Below, piece after piece: positions 22,691 through 32,839 of a stretch of DNA of 64,000 nt (position 1 is the stretch's first letter; each line of letters opens with the position of its first letter). Made by a program: the position numbers and the translations under genes. The DNA is from Nematostella vectensis (lineage: Eukaryota > Cnidaria > Anthozoa > Actiniaria > Edwardsiidae). Location of the stretch: NCBI RefSeq assembly GCF_932526225.1, contig NC_064034.1, positions 14,026,887 to 14,090,886 on the forward strand, read 5' to 3'. The notes under the pieces are model-generated. The model was not told the DNA's origin. It did not search any database and saw only the letters and a list, made by a program, of their open reading frames with translations.

Positions 22691-23689
22691 TTTTGTAAAA
22701 ATCGAAATATTAAGGAATTACACTAAGGGTTAAGGTTTGTGATAAAAATGCAAAGACCCGGGACAGAGGCCTGTGGCTTCACACTGTCTCGGTCAAGCTG
22801 CCCTGCCTAGCGGTACTTATTGCAATTACGCTTCAGCTCGCTTATACTTAAAAAATTACAGAGTCGATTTCCAGTTTTTGGTGTATTGTATTAAAAAATT
22901 ACACAACATTTTTGCTTCAGCTCGCTTATACTTAAAAAATTACAGAGTCGATTTCCAGTTTTTGGTGTATTGTATTAAAAAATTACACAACATAGGTTAA
23001 TCTGGGAGTGTCAAAGCATCCTTTTGTTATGTTTTGTAACAGGAAATTAGCTTCCAGCATAGCTTTTAGCAGTTAAGCTAGTGTAATAGCGCGGTCCAGG
23101 ACACAGCGTGGGATCATGTAGCTTAAGCTTTTAAATTTGTCCGAACTCTTACAACTCTTGCGTTTAATACAAGGTCAAAAGACAAGAGTTAGATGGTCCA
23201 TATTTTGCTGAGAAAACTGAAGTTTAACTTCAAAAGCAAAGCAAAAACGACGGTGAAATCGTACGACTACTTAACTTATAAAACAGAGATTAAACAGTGA
23301 TTGGATATTTGAAATAGCCTCAGTTGAAAGAACTTACCGATTAGAAAGAATTCGGCAAACTTGATACCGGCACTTCTAGCATTCAGTTTAGACACGCAGG
23401 TAATGCTGAAACGGCCATTTAATTGACTTATTCTCAAAGCAAGGGGCCCGACACCAACGATTTGTTTGCTAGCTGTTGCACATTTTTGCCGCTGCCGCCT
23501 TCTGGACTCTGGACTTTTGACGTCATAGCTTCCGCTGACGTGTCGTGTGATTGGACAACAGACAAAAATTTGAAATCACGTGCTCAATCAACACGCTCAA
23601 CTCAACAGTCACACATTCAGTCTCTAAAACAGCTCCATGTTTTTCCAAGTCTTCACTCTTATGCTCTTTATATTGTCGTTTTCAATACC
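22691..23689. promoter_or_regulatory. Divergent intergenic centre of the 8.4-kb insert
   Basis: About 1 kb between two start codons facing away from each other, so it should hold both promoters. I see no clear TATA box pair. It includes an 82-bp direct duplication at 22830-22994. The last 300 bases before the plus-strand ATG are GC-richer than the rest. Confidence 0.4.
22830..22994. repeat. 82-bp tandem duplication
   Basis: Two essentially identical units, each beginning GCTTCAGCTCGCTTATACTT and ending in AAAAAATTACACAACAT. The perfect match suggests a recent event. Confidence 0.9.
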
Positions 23690-25340
23690 ATGGACAACGA
23701 TAGTCCAGGGCCAGCACTTTTTACCAGTACACCGATAAAAAGCAGATCGATTGGCTTGCATAAAGAAACAAGTTCGTCGCCCTTCAAAAGGCAACGAATG
23801 ACGACTGTTAGCTATGGACGTGGCGAGTTCTCTACTCCCTCAGATGACTGCATAATCTTCGATGATTCATTCAGTTCCTGCTCAAGTCCCAAAAATGTCA
23901 GGTAAGCGCTTTTTTTTTTCAGTTTATAACTAAGCTTACATCTTTTTTAATAGTCAAAATCAGTCTAAATTAGCGGGAGTTCGAGTTACAGTAGGCAAGT
24001 CAAAAATGCAAAGTTTTGAGTCATTCAAACAGAAATTTTATTGTTCGGTTATGTTTGATTACTGAATCCAATCAAAATCAATCGAACGATTGGTTCATGT
24101 AGCCTACTGAAGCCCTGATGAAGTGTTCCCCCTCAAAAAAAAAATACTAGTACTGCACAGTGAGTGTCTATGTATCTAAAATTAGCTATTTGGTTGTTTG
24201 CAGGAGTTTTTCCTTTTAGCTCAAATGCCAGTGACATAAACAATCACGAATTTGCTGAAGGTAAGAAGTTTACTTGTCAATATTTTTCTCTTCACACTAA
24301 GAGTTATTTAGTACATATAAATAAAAAAAACTACTTTACTACTCACAATGCAATAAGACAATAGAAAATATTGCATAAGTATCTTTCATCCACGATGAAT
24401 AATTTATTCCAATTTACATATACATACTTTTTCTGTAAAGATTGTTTGTAAGAAATAGACTACAGTAGAATCTCTATTAAGAGGCCAACCTCTATTAAAT
24501 TGCCACTTTTGAAATCCCAAAAATATCATATTTTCTAATCAACCTCTATTAAACTGCCACTTCTTAAGGTCCAGAGGGAGGTTAATAGAGGTTCCACTGT
24601 AGTTGGGCAGTTAATTCTGCCATTTGATAGAAGCGAAATGGCAAAACACTGTCACAATCACTGGAAAGAGCTCCTGAAAATTAGCAAAAATAAAGGCAAT
24701 TTGTAATACTTTTGGATGCTTTTGGGACTATCAGAATGGTGACCATGTCGGCTTAATAGAGGTGACCCCTTAATATATAGGGTTAAATTGTGCATTACTG
24801 TATACACATTTCAAACATAATATCCTTGAGTTTGTATAAGATGCATTTGCCAAATAAAAATGAATAAAGGCCTGACCCACTGTTCCAACAATGCACTGCT
24901 TCAACGCCATTTTTGTTGTTAACAGGCAAAACAAACAACTCTAAAAGTGAATCAGATTGGCTAAATGTTGCAGATTTCCATTGGTTTGCACATCAAACTG
25001 AATTTTCTCATGAATCGGGCTGTTTCTCATGTTGAATTTTGGGGACAATAAACATAATCAGTGCGTTATGCAAGTCAGGTCCTTCAATGTAAATACATAG
25101 ATACAGGTACCCTTAATTCGTGACTTGTTTTTATATACTACAGTATACCCAGAAGTTTACTCATTATTGGATGATAGTATTGATGCCAATACCTCAAACG
25201 CTGACAGTGAAGATAAAAAGCCCAGGAGTTTGCAACAAAGTAACTGCCACAAAGAAACTGGAAAAGGCTACCAGGACATTTTTGAAGGAGAGATACGACT
25301 ATCTTATCAGTCATTGATAGCAGAGTTTAATATTGTTTAG
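23690..25340 (+). CDS. Spliced gene of unknown function, plus strand (three exons, 149 aa)
   Basis: Exon 1 is 23690-23901 (ATG in ACCATGG context; donor AG|GTAAGC, phase 2). Exon 2 is 24220-24260 (acceptor TTTTTCCTTTTAG; donor GAAG|GTAAGA, phase 1). Exon 3 is 25144-25340 (acceptor ATACTACAG; stop TAG). The exons total 450 nt with no internal stop, and both junctions keep the frame. The protein is Ser/Asp-rich and probably disordered: ALFTSTPIKSRS and SSSPFKRQRM at the N-terminus (a basic, nuclear-signal-like patch), an acidic DDCIIFDDSFSS, and a C-terminus ending SYQSLIAEFNIV. I do not recognise a family. An alternative acceptor at 24203 gives a stop within five codons. The gene has no visible lesion, unlike most of the window. 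Confidence 0.6.
24463..24599. mobile_element. Tigger/pogo-like MITE in intron 2
   Basis: 137 bp flanked by TA on both sides, with inverted ends CAGTAGAATCTCTATTAA and, from the right, CAGTGGAACCTCTATTAA. CAGTnGAACCTC-type ends and TA targets are usual for Tc1/mariner-pogo elements. Confidence 0.75.
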
Positions 25341-25347
25341 TAAAATA

Positions 25348-25534
25348 CAGTAGACTCTCGCTAAATTAAACTCTGAAAGAAAAGGAAAATTTAGTTCAAG
25401 TTAGCGGGGAGTTCGAGTAAGCAAGGTCAAAGAAACGTGGTTTTGAGTCATAACCAACTCAAGGGGAACAGGACTTGCTTCGAAATAGCGGGAGGATTAG
25501 AGTTATTCTAGTTCGATTTAACTAGGTTCTACTG
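25348..25534. mobile_element. Tigger/pogo-like MITE after the plus-strand gene
   Basis: 187 bp flanked by TA. The left end is CAGTAGACTCTCGCTAAATT and the right end, read inward, is CAGTAGAACCTAGTTAAA. It starts 8 bases after the stop codon of the plus-strand gene, so it would be part of its 3' UTR. Related sequence without clear ends is at about 21225-21395 and 23955-24115. Confidence 0.7.
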
Positions 25535-25774
25535 TATGTCGTGTATTTTGAGAATGCATTTCACTCTACATGTAGTTTGTCCATATGCCTTTCCCATTTT
25601 ACCCTTTACCTCAATTTAAAAGTTTTGTTTATAGTTTATAGTATTTATTCAAAGAGTTAAATATGCCATAAATAATGGTATGATATTATAAGTATATCAT
25701 ATGAATGATATATTATATGTAAATAAATTATGCAGTTCGAAGAATAACAGTGTTTTTTTAGGTTTATGTCTTTA

Positions 25775-26280
25775 GGGGAAAGAATTTCCGTGCCAAAGCG
25801 TGATGATTGTTTTTTGGCCATAATTTCCGTGGCAAGGCACGATGCTTTTGGGGGCCAGAATTTCCGTGGTAAGGCGCGATGTTTTTCGGGGGCCAGAATT
25901 TCCGTGGTAAGGCGCGATGTTTTTTGAAGGCCAGAATTTCCGTGGTAAGGCGCGATGTTTTGGGGGGCCAGAATTTCCGTGGTAAGGCGCGATGCTTTTG
26001 GGGGCCAGATTTTCCGTGGCAAGGCACGATGTTTTGGGGGGCCAGAATTTCCGTGGTAAGGCGCGTACTTTTGGGGGCCACAATTTCCGTGGCAAGGCAC
26101 GATGTTTTTGGGGGCCAGAATTTCCGTGGTGAGGCGCGATGTTTTTGGGGGTCAGAATTTCCGTGGTAAGACGCGAAGTTTTTTGGGGGCCAGAATTTCC
26201 GTGGCAAGGCGTGGGATTTCAGGGGGTGAGAATTATCGTGGCAAAGCGCGATGTTTTTTTGGTCCAGAATTTCATGGCAT
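25775..26280 (+). repeat. Right subterminal tandem array
   Basis: About 13-14 units of about 38 bp containing GGGGGCCAGAATTTCCGTGG followed by TAAGGCGCGATGTTTT variants, all in one orientation. The core matches the left array (GGCCAGAAWTTCCGTG). It ends about 180 bp from the insert's right end. Confidence 0.85.
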
Positions 26281-26466
26281 GGCTTTTTAACTATAAAATG
26301 TATGACATGGATTTCAGTCAAATTAAAGCTTTTTTATGGTAAATTAAAGAGGCACCGCCAAAATTGAGCAAAATTTAAATTTTTACCCGATCGCCCGTTA
26401 AAATGGTCAAGATATCCATATAAAGAGCTAAATGAGAATAATTCAAAATGTTTGAGAATACTTGCT

Positions 26467-27492
26467 CACAGTGAGCGGATGACTTGACGAGTATGGTGGC
26501 CTATAGATGGCAAGTAAACGCAGACGAGTAGAGCCAGACACGAATACTCAAAAGAATCATAAATACCCGCTCTTGCTTTTTTAACTACAAGTGAGTCCCG
26601 TGCCAATATACCAGTACCACCCCCATTTCTGTCTGAGCGAGGGTGATCGAGTAGCCTGTATCCCGGCGGTGTGGCAGCAATCCTAGCCGCAGAATCTCCA
26701 GGTTTTAACCAGGTTTCGGTAATAACCGCAATGTCGACATTAGAATCGCAAATATGGTCAACAAAGTCAGGCGCTTTGTTCCTAATTGACCGGGCATTGA
26801 GAACACAACACCTCATAAACTGAGGTCTATTGTTGTGAACAATTGCCGGCTCTGTCAATGGAACTCGTACCAGATTTGAATAATGGCGCGGAAGATTTTT
26901 TGGTTTCGTCTTGGTATGATTTAAATTGTTCTTATGTTGAGGGCCAGGATTCATAGACACATCAGAGTAGATTGTAATGTCGATTGGTGGATCATGTCCG
27001 GCTACCATTATCACAGTTTGTCCTCGCTTTGACCATCTTGAAAGACTCAGACGTGTTTTCCGAAAACCAAACTTCGACAAAAAGACCTTAACGAGCTGGC
27101 CAAGATCGATAACTGCCACTACTCTAAAACAAGATGAAGGCAGAAGTTGATTTTTCATATACGGCTCGGCGATGATCTTAGAGAGCTTTGGGTCCGGGTT
27201 AAAAAACACAAGATGACAAAATAGCACAGAAAATATCATAAACACCGGAGACCCACTCTTAGCCGCCATCTTCCTTGTCTGACCACACTACCAAGGAAAC
27301 TTGTCTTGCGTTTTTCAGCTCTGCTAGTCGCGGTAGTACAGAGAATATCTCCGCTGTTAAGGGCTTCGCTTGTCTCGCTTGTCAATACATTTGATAGCCC
27401 TTGCTAGATCCATTTGTTGTGTTGTAGTAGCTCCCTCTGCAAGCGTATAAGAGAGCCACCCGTGCAGATTTAACGACACCATACAACTATTC
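26467..27492 (-). pseudogene. LINE, 5' piece: leader with 2A-like motif and endonuclease start
   Basis: The minus-strand frame from the ATG at 27269 encodes a basic, partly hydrophobic leader, then YSDVSMNPGP (26941-26970), then the start of an AP-endonuclease: VLNARSIRNKAPDFVDHI, VDIAVITETWLKPGDS and RSDRNGGGTGILARDSLV. Near 26540 the frame shifts into RLRLLAIYRPPYSS, and the second LINE copy has the same break. The DVSMNPGP sequence resembles the ribosome-skipping 2A motif known from CR1-type LINEs but has S in place of the usual E. 27270-27492 is non-coding LINE leader. Confidence 0.8.
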
Positions 27493-27494
27493 AA

Positions 27495-28895
27495 CTTTTT
27501 ATCAACCTGAAGATAATGAGGAAAGGGGAAATAATAGGAGAGTGCTCAATCAAGTTGTTGCTATAGTGTTAAAGTTTTTATCAAAAATATAGTCCCAGTT
27601 TCTTTTTTCTCTCTCTATTGACTATTTTTATATGCAATTGATAATTATTTGCTGTTTTCCCCTCTGCACCCTGAATAAATTAAAATAGGTTAGGTTTGAA
27701 ATTAGACATTTTCATTTAGCACTAATCAGTAATATCAAGGATTTGTTTTTAATTTGCTTCCCAAGTCAATTTGTTCTCCTCCATTTGATTGCATTTTTAA
27801 ATTACAAAATTAAAATTTTGTAGTAGCATTAGCATGTGTGGATAAAATAAAAACAGCAGGCCACCATGCTAAAGGGTGGGTTCACCAATATGTAATGCAT
27901 GACTGAGGTATATTTGTGGATTTTAATTTCCTTGGTGATGGAGTATCACTAGTAAGTGGCACCTGAAGTGTATCTAACTATATCATTCTGTCTTTGGAAT
28001 GCTGTTTCATTCATTATTTGTTTCTTTGCAAGGGCAAAGCCAGTCAGAATGTAGCTAGTGCTAGTGTAGTAGCGTACATGAATGGACCTTCTATAAAAGG
28101 GTTTTTATTAGGGCAAGGTACTTACTTAATAAATTATATAAAGATAACAAACTTGTGCTTTTTCAATAATAAATCTATAAAGAAAACAGTTTTATATCAA
28201 ACCTAAAGGTAATAGGGAAAGGGAAAATGTTAGGAAAGTGCTCAGTCAAGCTATTATTGCATTTTTGTCATATATTTTTTTAAAGTAGATTCACATTTTT
28301 TCAAATAGAGTCACATTTCTCCCTTTCAACTCCCCATTGACTTTCTGTTTATTTGTTTATTTATTCCTCTCTACCCCAAACATAACTCAATGAACATGGT
28401 TTGGTTTGAAATTAAAGAAATTTCAGTAATTTAGTATTTTCCTCCATTGCATTCATTTTTGAGTAGCTAGTATGGGTGGATCCAGGGTTTCTAAAAACAA
28501 CTGGCCAAAGGGTGGGTGCACTAATATGTATTAATTTCAACACATTCTTCTGAATAATCAGTTGCAGTACATGGAAACTACAGAATGGCATCTAAATCTT
28601 TGAAATGCTGTTACATCCTAAATATATTCTTTACAAGGTCGAAGATTGTTATTATGCTGTTTTGATAAAAAATATGCATAGTGGAACAAATAAGAATTGA
28701 CCATTAGACTCTTGAAAAACATTGTCATCAACTAAGGCACCTTGAACTTAAACAGCCTTTTTTACACCAGGTTTACTGCATATTTAATATTATTAAATGA
28801 GTGCTTGCTTGATCCATTTGGAGGGGCCAATACAATTCATAATTACATGGCAGTAAAAATTGCTTTTTTAATCTCATTAAAAAACATTTTTTTAT
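27495..28895 (+). repeat. Host repeat resuming after the LINE; two diverged tandem units
   Basis: Continues the family interrupted at 11111. The part near 27621-27760 matches 35607-35730, and the whole matches 56640-58760 in reverse. Inside, about 27530-28020 and 28210-28640 are diverged direct copies sharing landmarks such as GTGCTCAATCAAG/GTGCTCAGTCAAG and GGTTTGAAATTA. No convincing gene was seen. Confidence 0.75.
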
Positions 28896-28946
28896 GCTGG
28901 CTCCGCTTTTAGGCAGTGCCTAAATCTATATATTAGCGGAGCCAGC
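28896..28946. repeat. Double palindrome (nested hairpins), copy A
   Basis: Outer arms GCTGGCTCCGCT (28896-28907) and AGCGGAGCCAGC (28935-28946) are perfect reverse complements. Between them TTTAGGCAGTGCCTAAA (28908-28924) is itself a palindrome. It is followed at once by a GC-rich hairpin around GCGCGGCAGCAGGCCGCGC. The second full copy is at 36072-36122. It marks the boundary between the host repeat and the next promoter module. Confidence 0.9.
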
Positions 28947-28960
28947 GCGGCAGCAGGCCG

Positions 28961-29823
28961 CGCGCGGAGCTACATAGGTAGAGAAATATGGTAAGCTATG
29001 CGACTTGGTTTTGTTGTCATCGCGTGGTTACACTTTAGTGTCTCAAACCAGCCAGCCAGTAATACAGCCGCGCAACTCTCAAGCCCCTCTCGGTTCTGAC
29101 GCTTTAATGTGTTTTTAGTTCAAAAGCTTGAAAAAAGTATTTAATGAGAAAATACGCAGATTCAAATGGGCTGAAGTCTTTGAGGAACTGGAGTACGAGC
29201 CGATAGTAAAATCTACCCGAGTGTTAGTGAATCCCGCCCGTGGCAGCAGCTAAAAAGAAGACTCAGAAAGGCTCTACACTATACCATTCTGTATTCATTC
29301 ACGTCTTATATCTATGTAAGGAGATCCTGAGAAGAAAGGGCCTTTGGATTGATGTCTGTTATCAGCTATAAAAATTATTCACTTGTGTCAACAAGTTTCT
29401 TGCTAGCAGAAAGTCGACACAACACAACCACAGGTGACAAACAGAAAGCACCAAAAAAAAATCACTGTCAAGTTGAGTTATAGACGATGATCTGTATTGG
29501 GAATATTGCAGTTTTTTTTTTCTTTTATTGTTGTGCTTTTATAATCCTCGTTTGTTCGTGTTTTTTTTTCATAACCAATCGCTCAAACTAAAACAACGTA
29601 CCTGCTTTAGTTTGACGTCAACAGTTAGTTTGAAATACATTATTTAGTTTGATTCTGCTGCTAAGCTTTTTTTTATTTTGATGTGGCAATACTTGGTTGT
29701 TTTAATTGAGTTATTAATCTTGTATTCAAATGCATTTTTAGTAGAAACTGCTAAGCCCTATTCTGTTGCGTTAAGTTATCTTTCTGCAATGTAATTGTGT
29801 AAACATGTTACAGTAGTCAGACA
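28961..29823 (+). repeat. Promoter/first-exon repeat module, copy 2
   Basis: TATAAAAA at 29367-29374. The donor position here reads CAAG|TTGAGT (29472), so the GT is lost, in contrast to the other copies. An acceptor-like ATGTTACAG precedes the coding remnant at 29883, suggesting that the module supplied the first exon of that gene. Confidence 0.6.
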
Positions 29824-29882
29824 CTTAAAATATTGCATAAATGTTAGTTGTGTAAGTTTTTACTACCTCAAATATTGCACAA

Positions 29883-30710
29883 ATGATAAAGAATAGGATG
29901 ACTCGCTTACGGTTAGGTTTTATAGCTATTATCGTCTCGACGATGTTTCTAACAACATTTGTTTTAAAAGGTTTGAATCCTAAACAAACAGATTTCATTC
30001 CTGAGCAGTATGCCCACTGGGTTGAATCAGAGGTAGAACCGACTGCAAAACCCTTCAGTCGGTATATATTGGAGTGCCTCTCACATGGTAAATGGAAAAA
30101 GAAGGCGTGGGTGACACCAGAACACGAACGAGATCGAGACAACAAAGACATTGCTCTTCGCGAGTTGCGAGATAAACCGGCAAAACTCTCGCCTCGATTT
30201 ATTGCGGGCCAGAGTACGGTGCAAAAACTGGACCTACGTATAGATATGACCTTTCATCAGTTTGCGAGCCAGACAGTCCGACTACTTGCTGTAGCGAATA
30301 AATAACCGGCCTGTGTGGTAACGGAACGAGCAACTGTAACTGCGAAGGGTGTACTGATTTCAGCAAAGTCATATCCGCCGAGTTGTACGACTAGGTTCCA
30401 CAGAACGAGGCGTGTGTAGTAAAAAAACTACTCAAGCGAAGAGGCTTGCAGAGTGGTTTACAAAAAAAACTAGACGCTTTCTTCCTAGTCGGAGACTCAC
30501 AAATGCGGCATTTCAGTAATGCCCTTTTAATCCTTTTCACCAATGATCCAGAGCAGGGAACTGTATCCCCCAACTCCGGTAATTGCCAAAGGGGAGCGAC
30601 AGTTCGTCGACAGTGGTAAAGCAATGTGAAATGGAAAGAATGTCGAGAACCAGTCGTACAGCAACTCGTATCGAAAATGGACTCAAGAGCTCGTTAACAA
30701 GTAATAATAT
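29883..30710 (+). pseudogene. SGNH/PC-esterase-like type II membrane protein, copy 1
   Basis: Starts at 29883 with a short basic N-terminus and one membrane segment (LGFIAIIVSTMFLTTFVL), as in Golgi type II proteins. Then follow EQYAHWVESEVEPT and ELRDKPAKLS. After frameshifts, about 30330-30610 gives NCNCEGCTDF, QNEACVVKKLL, DAFFLVGDSQMRHFSNA and ILFTNDPEQG. GDSxxR is the block-I serine motif of SGNH/PC-esterase proteins. A TAG replaces the Trp codon of YDWVPQNEA found in copy 2 (30388-30396). The later catalytic DxxH block is not found. Function is inferred from one motif only. Confidence 0.5.
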
Positions 30711-31140
30711 AGGAACTAAAAGAATTTAGAAAATAAGCTTATGATACTTTCTCTTAAAATCTAAATATGTATATGCTTCTTTGATTGCGGAAGGCAAATT
30801 GTTCCATTCTCTAATGAAAAGGTATGAGATGTTTGTTGTCCCTAGGAAGTTCTGTTTTTTTTTTTGCAATCTAATTTGATATCTACATCTAGTATCATAA
30901 CTGTGGATGTCCTTTCCTTAAATCTTATCCAGGTGAAAATCTATTGAATTATTTATAGCTTTATATGCAAAAGAAGAACGATGGAATTTCCACCAATATA
31001 AAATATATAGATTTTTTTGTCTACTGTACTTCTTTTGCACATTTTAAATTATGCATAATGCCGAGCTCTTTCCTTTTATTTTAAAAAGCCAAGCAATAAA
31101 TTGCTCAATGGGATAGGCAAGCTCAAAACAACCTCTATTT
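30711..31140. other. AT-rich non-coding spacer
   Basis: The first 235 bases are missing from the second block copy (junction at 37897). Nothing recognisable is present; a Thr/Leu-poor AT-rich stretch leads into the OB-fold remnant. Confidence 0.5.
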
Positions 31141-31144
31141 CTCT

Positions 31145-32099
31145 ACAATGAAACCCTAGTGCTCTAAGATCATCTAACAGTAGTTTAAAAAAATCTACCG
31201 CATCGCAAATCAAAGTCTCTTCGAGTAGTTCACCTTCAAAGTCGGAAAAACGGCCCCCGTCCACACAGATCAGCGAGTCAGCAGAAGACGCTTTCCGACC
31301 AAAAGTTGCCTTGGTCGAAAACACTACTATCGGGTATGTTCATGAACTATCCAAACTCAGTAGAAATCGTGGAAATACCATGGATTATTGTTCACTTCAA
31401 CTCCAAACGGCTAAAAAGAACGTGGACGCACTGCTTTATAGCCCTCACAAATGACCTCTTCTTCACGAAAGTCAAGAGGAAAGATCTCCAGTGAAACTCA
31501 CCTACCACCTCATTCACCTATACACCAGCTAAGGACAAAATTATAGTGAAAGACATGACCGCGATAACCACTCCTCAACAGGATGAATATTCCTTTCAGT
31601 ATCAAACCCCAACGGAAGTAGAACCGCCAGTTTACAAAGTATTAGATGTTCTCAATACTTCAAAAGAATGGGATGTCGTCACAGTTAAAGGCAAAATCTT
31701 TGCTTTCAAAGACCAGCGTATGGTTGGAAGTCCTCGTAAAAGACTTAAACTTCTTGAAGCAGTATTGGACGACGGATCAGGGAGGATTTCAATAGACATT
31801 TGGGAGTCTCACATCGACAATGTCAAAACTGGTATTTCATATTAATGATAATAATAATATTTTATTATTAATATTGCGCCATGCTCAAAATTTGAAAATG
31901 CTCACATGCGCAATATGATAATGAGTATGCAAACACAATACCACTGTGCTATGTTAACTGACATTTCTTTTTTAATTTTTCTATAGGCCATGTTTATACA
32001 TTGTCTTATGTTCACATCAGAGTCTGGAGTGAAAGAAAAAAACTAGCCACCACTATGCATACCACTATCCAACTACTAGACGATCAAGCCTTGCGATAA
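31145..32099 (+). pseudogene. Two-OB-fold, RPA-like protein, copy 1
   Basis: 31145-31454 is open and encodes a Ser-rich segment (SSSSSPSKSEKRPP), then an OB-like stretch VALVENTTIGYVHELSKLSR and LQLQTAKKNVDALLYSPHK, ending at a TGA. After a frame change, 31546-31831 gives the second OB fold: YKVLDVLNTSKEWDVVTVKG, KDQRMVGSPRKRLKLLEAVL and DDGSGRISIDIWESHIDNV. A splice donor follows, weakened here by loss of AAGT (G|GTATTT). The next exon (31986-32099) continues HVYTLSYVHIRVWSERKKLA but ends early at TAA. Such proteins bind single-stranded DNA in the RPA family; a transposon origin is likely but unproven. Confidence 0.6.
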
Positions 32100-32464
32100 C
32101 TACTTACAGATGATAATGATGTCCTGTAAGAACAAACCCACAAGATAACTGAGGTTACCTCCAACTAGAACATTTCCAAATATTTATAATGTGTCCATTT
32201 CAACAAAAGCATCATTCAGGCAACATTCACAGATATAATAATCTGTGAACACTGTGGTTTTATGATGAAGAAAGAGGTCCTGCCATCGAAATAAATGTAA
32301 AAGAAAATGTTTTTCGGATTCACCAATCTATACTGGAGAAAATCTATTCAGATGTCCACATCATGGATAACATTGCTCTTGCCAGAGAGTTGTTGAACAA
32401 TCTTAATAATCGTACCATTTTGTACAATCCTTCAAACAACTAAGCCACGTGTCTCATCATATGT
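32100..32464 (+). other. Degraded coding-like stretch after the OB-fold gene
   Basis: Broken frames include IICEHCGFMMKKEVLPSK, which could be half of a zinc-ribbon, and FRIHQSILEKIYSDVHIMDN. This would fit the C-terminal part of an RPA-like protein. It is also present in the second copy at about 39203-39540. Evidence is weak. Confidence 0.35.
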
Positions 32465-32696
32465 CTTTCAGCAATGCAACATTCTCAGAGGAGCCTTCGT
32501 GATAAGAAAGGAAAAGGTCAAGACTATTAACAACTGGAGATATATGTATGGTGAACTAGGGATACTAGACTTTTTTCTACGATCTGGAGGCGATCTTAGA
32601 ATGGCCAAATTTGGGAATTTGTTTTTAAGTGATGAGCTTCATAAAGTCGATAGAGGTATCCAAGAAGGGGTAGTTTTTCCGACCCTGCCTTGTTAG
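32465..32696 (+). pseudogene. Short unrecognised ORF, copy 1
   Basis: Following an acceptor-like CTTTCAG at about 32472, the frame reads NILRGAFVIRKEKVKTINNW to FPTLPC and stops at 32694-32696. The copy at 39535-39769 differs by one residue near the end (S/C), so both were kept open since duplication. No family recognised. Confidence 0.4.
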
Positions 32697-32839
32697 GCAA
32701 TGATCACTGTGTGCTACGAATTGTTCAGGAAGTTCGCATCGAATTGACAGACTGCGTAGCAAATGGCCGCATTTGCAAAGAGGAACCTTACAATAAAACA
32801 ACGTCGCTCCTTGGTCTGGGGATGCCAATATGCTGTAGT

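Larger units (their letters stand above)
18076..26462. mobile_element. 8.4-kb insert with two divergent spliced genes and subterminal repeats
   Basis: The second LINE copy reads through this point without interruption (AAACATGCTCACAGTGAGCGG at about 63598-63618), so 18076-26462 is an insertion. TGCT is repeated at both junctions (18072-18075 and 26463-26466); a longer, imperfect duplication AAACATGCT / ATACTTGCT is possible. The ends show only weak inverted similarity (ATTCTTAAATAT against ATTCTCAAACAT). Inside are subterminal tandem arrays at both ends sharing GGCCAGAAWTTCCGTG, a minus-strand and a plus-strand spliced gene read divergently from a roughly 1-kb centre, and small MITEs. I recognise no transposase. 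KDZ/Zisupton-, Mutator- or hAT-like large elements are candidates by architecture only. Confidence 0.75.

Noticed and set aside
24204-24219. Alternative acceptor (TTTGCAG) for exon 2 of the plus-strand gene
   Set aside because: Using it gives a TAG within five codons; the acceptor at 24219 keeps the frame through exon 3.
25657-26321. Long open frames on both strands with a repeating peptide across the right subterminal array
   Set aside because: They follow the ~38-bp DNA repeat in several frames at once, have no start context or splice sites, and exist only because the repeat unit lacks stops.
31076-31324. Minus-strand 82-codon ORF, also present at 38145-38393
   Set aside because: It is antisense to the Ser-rich and first OB region of the OB-fold pseudogene; conservation between copies only reflects the block duplication.
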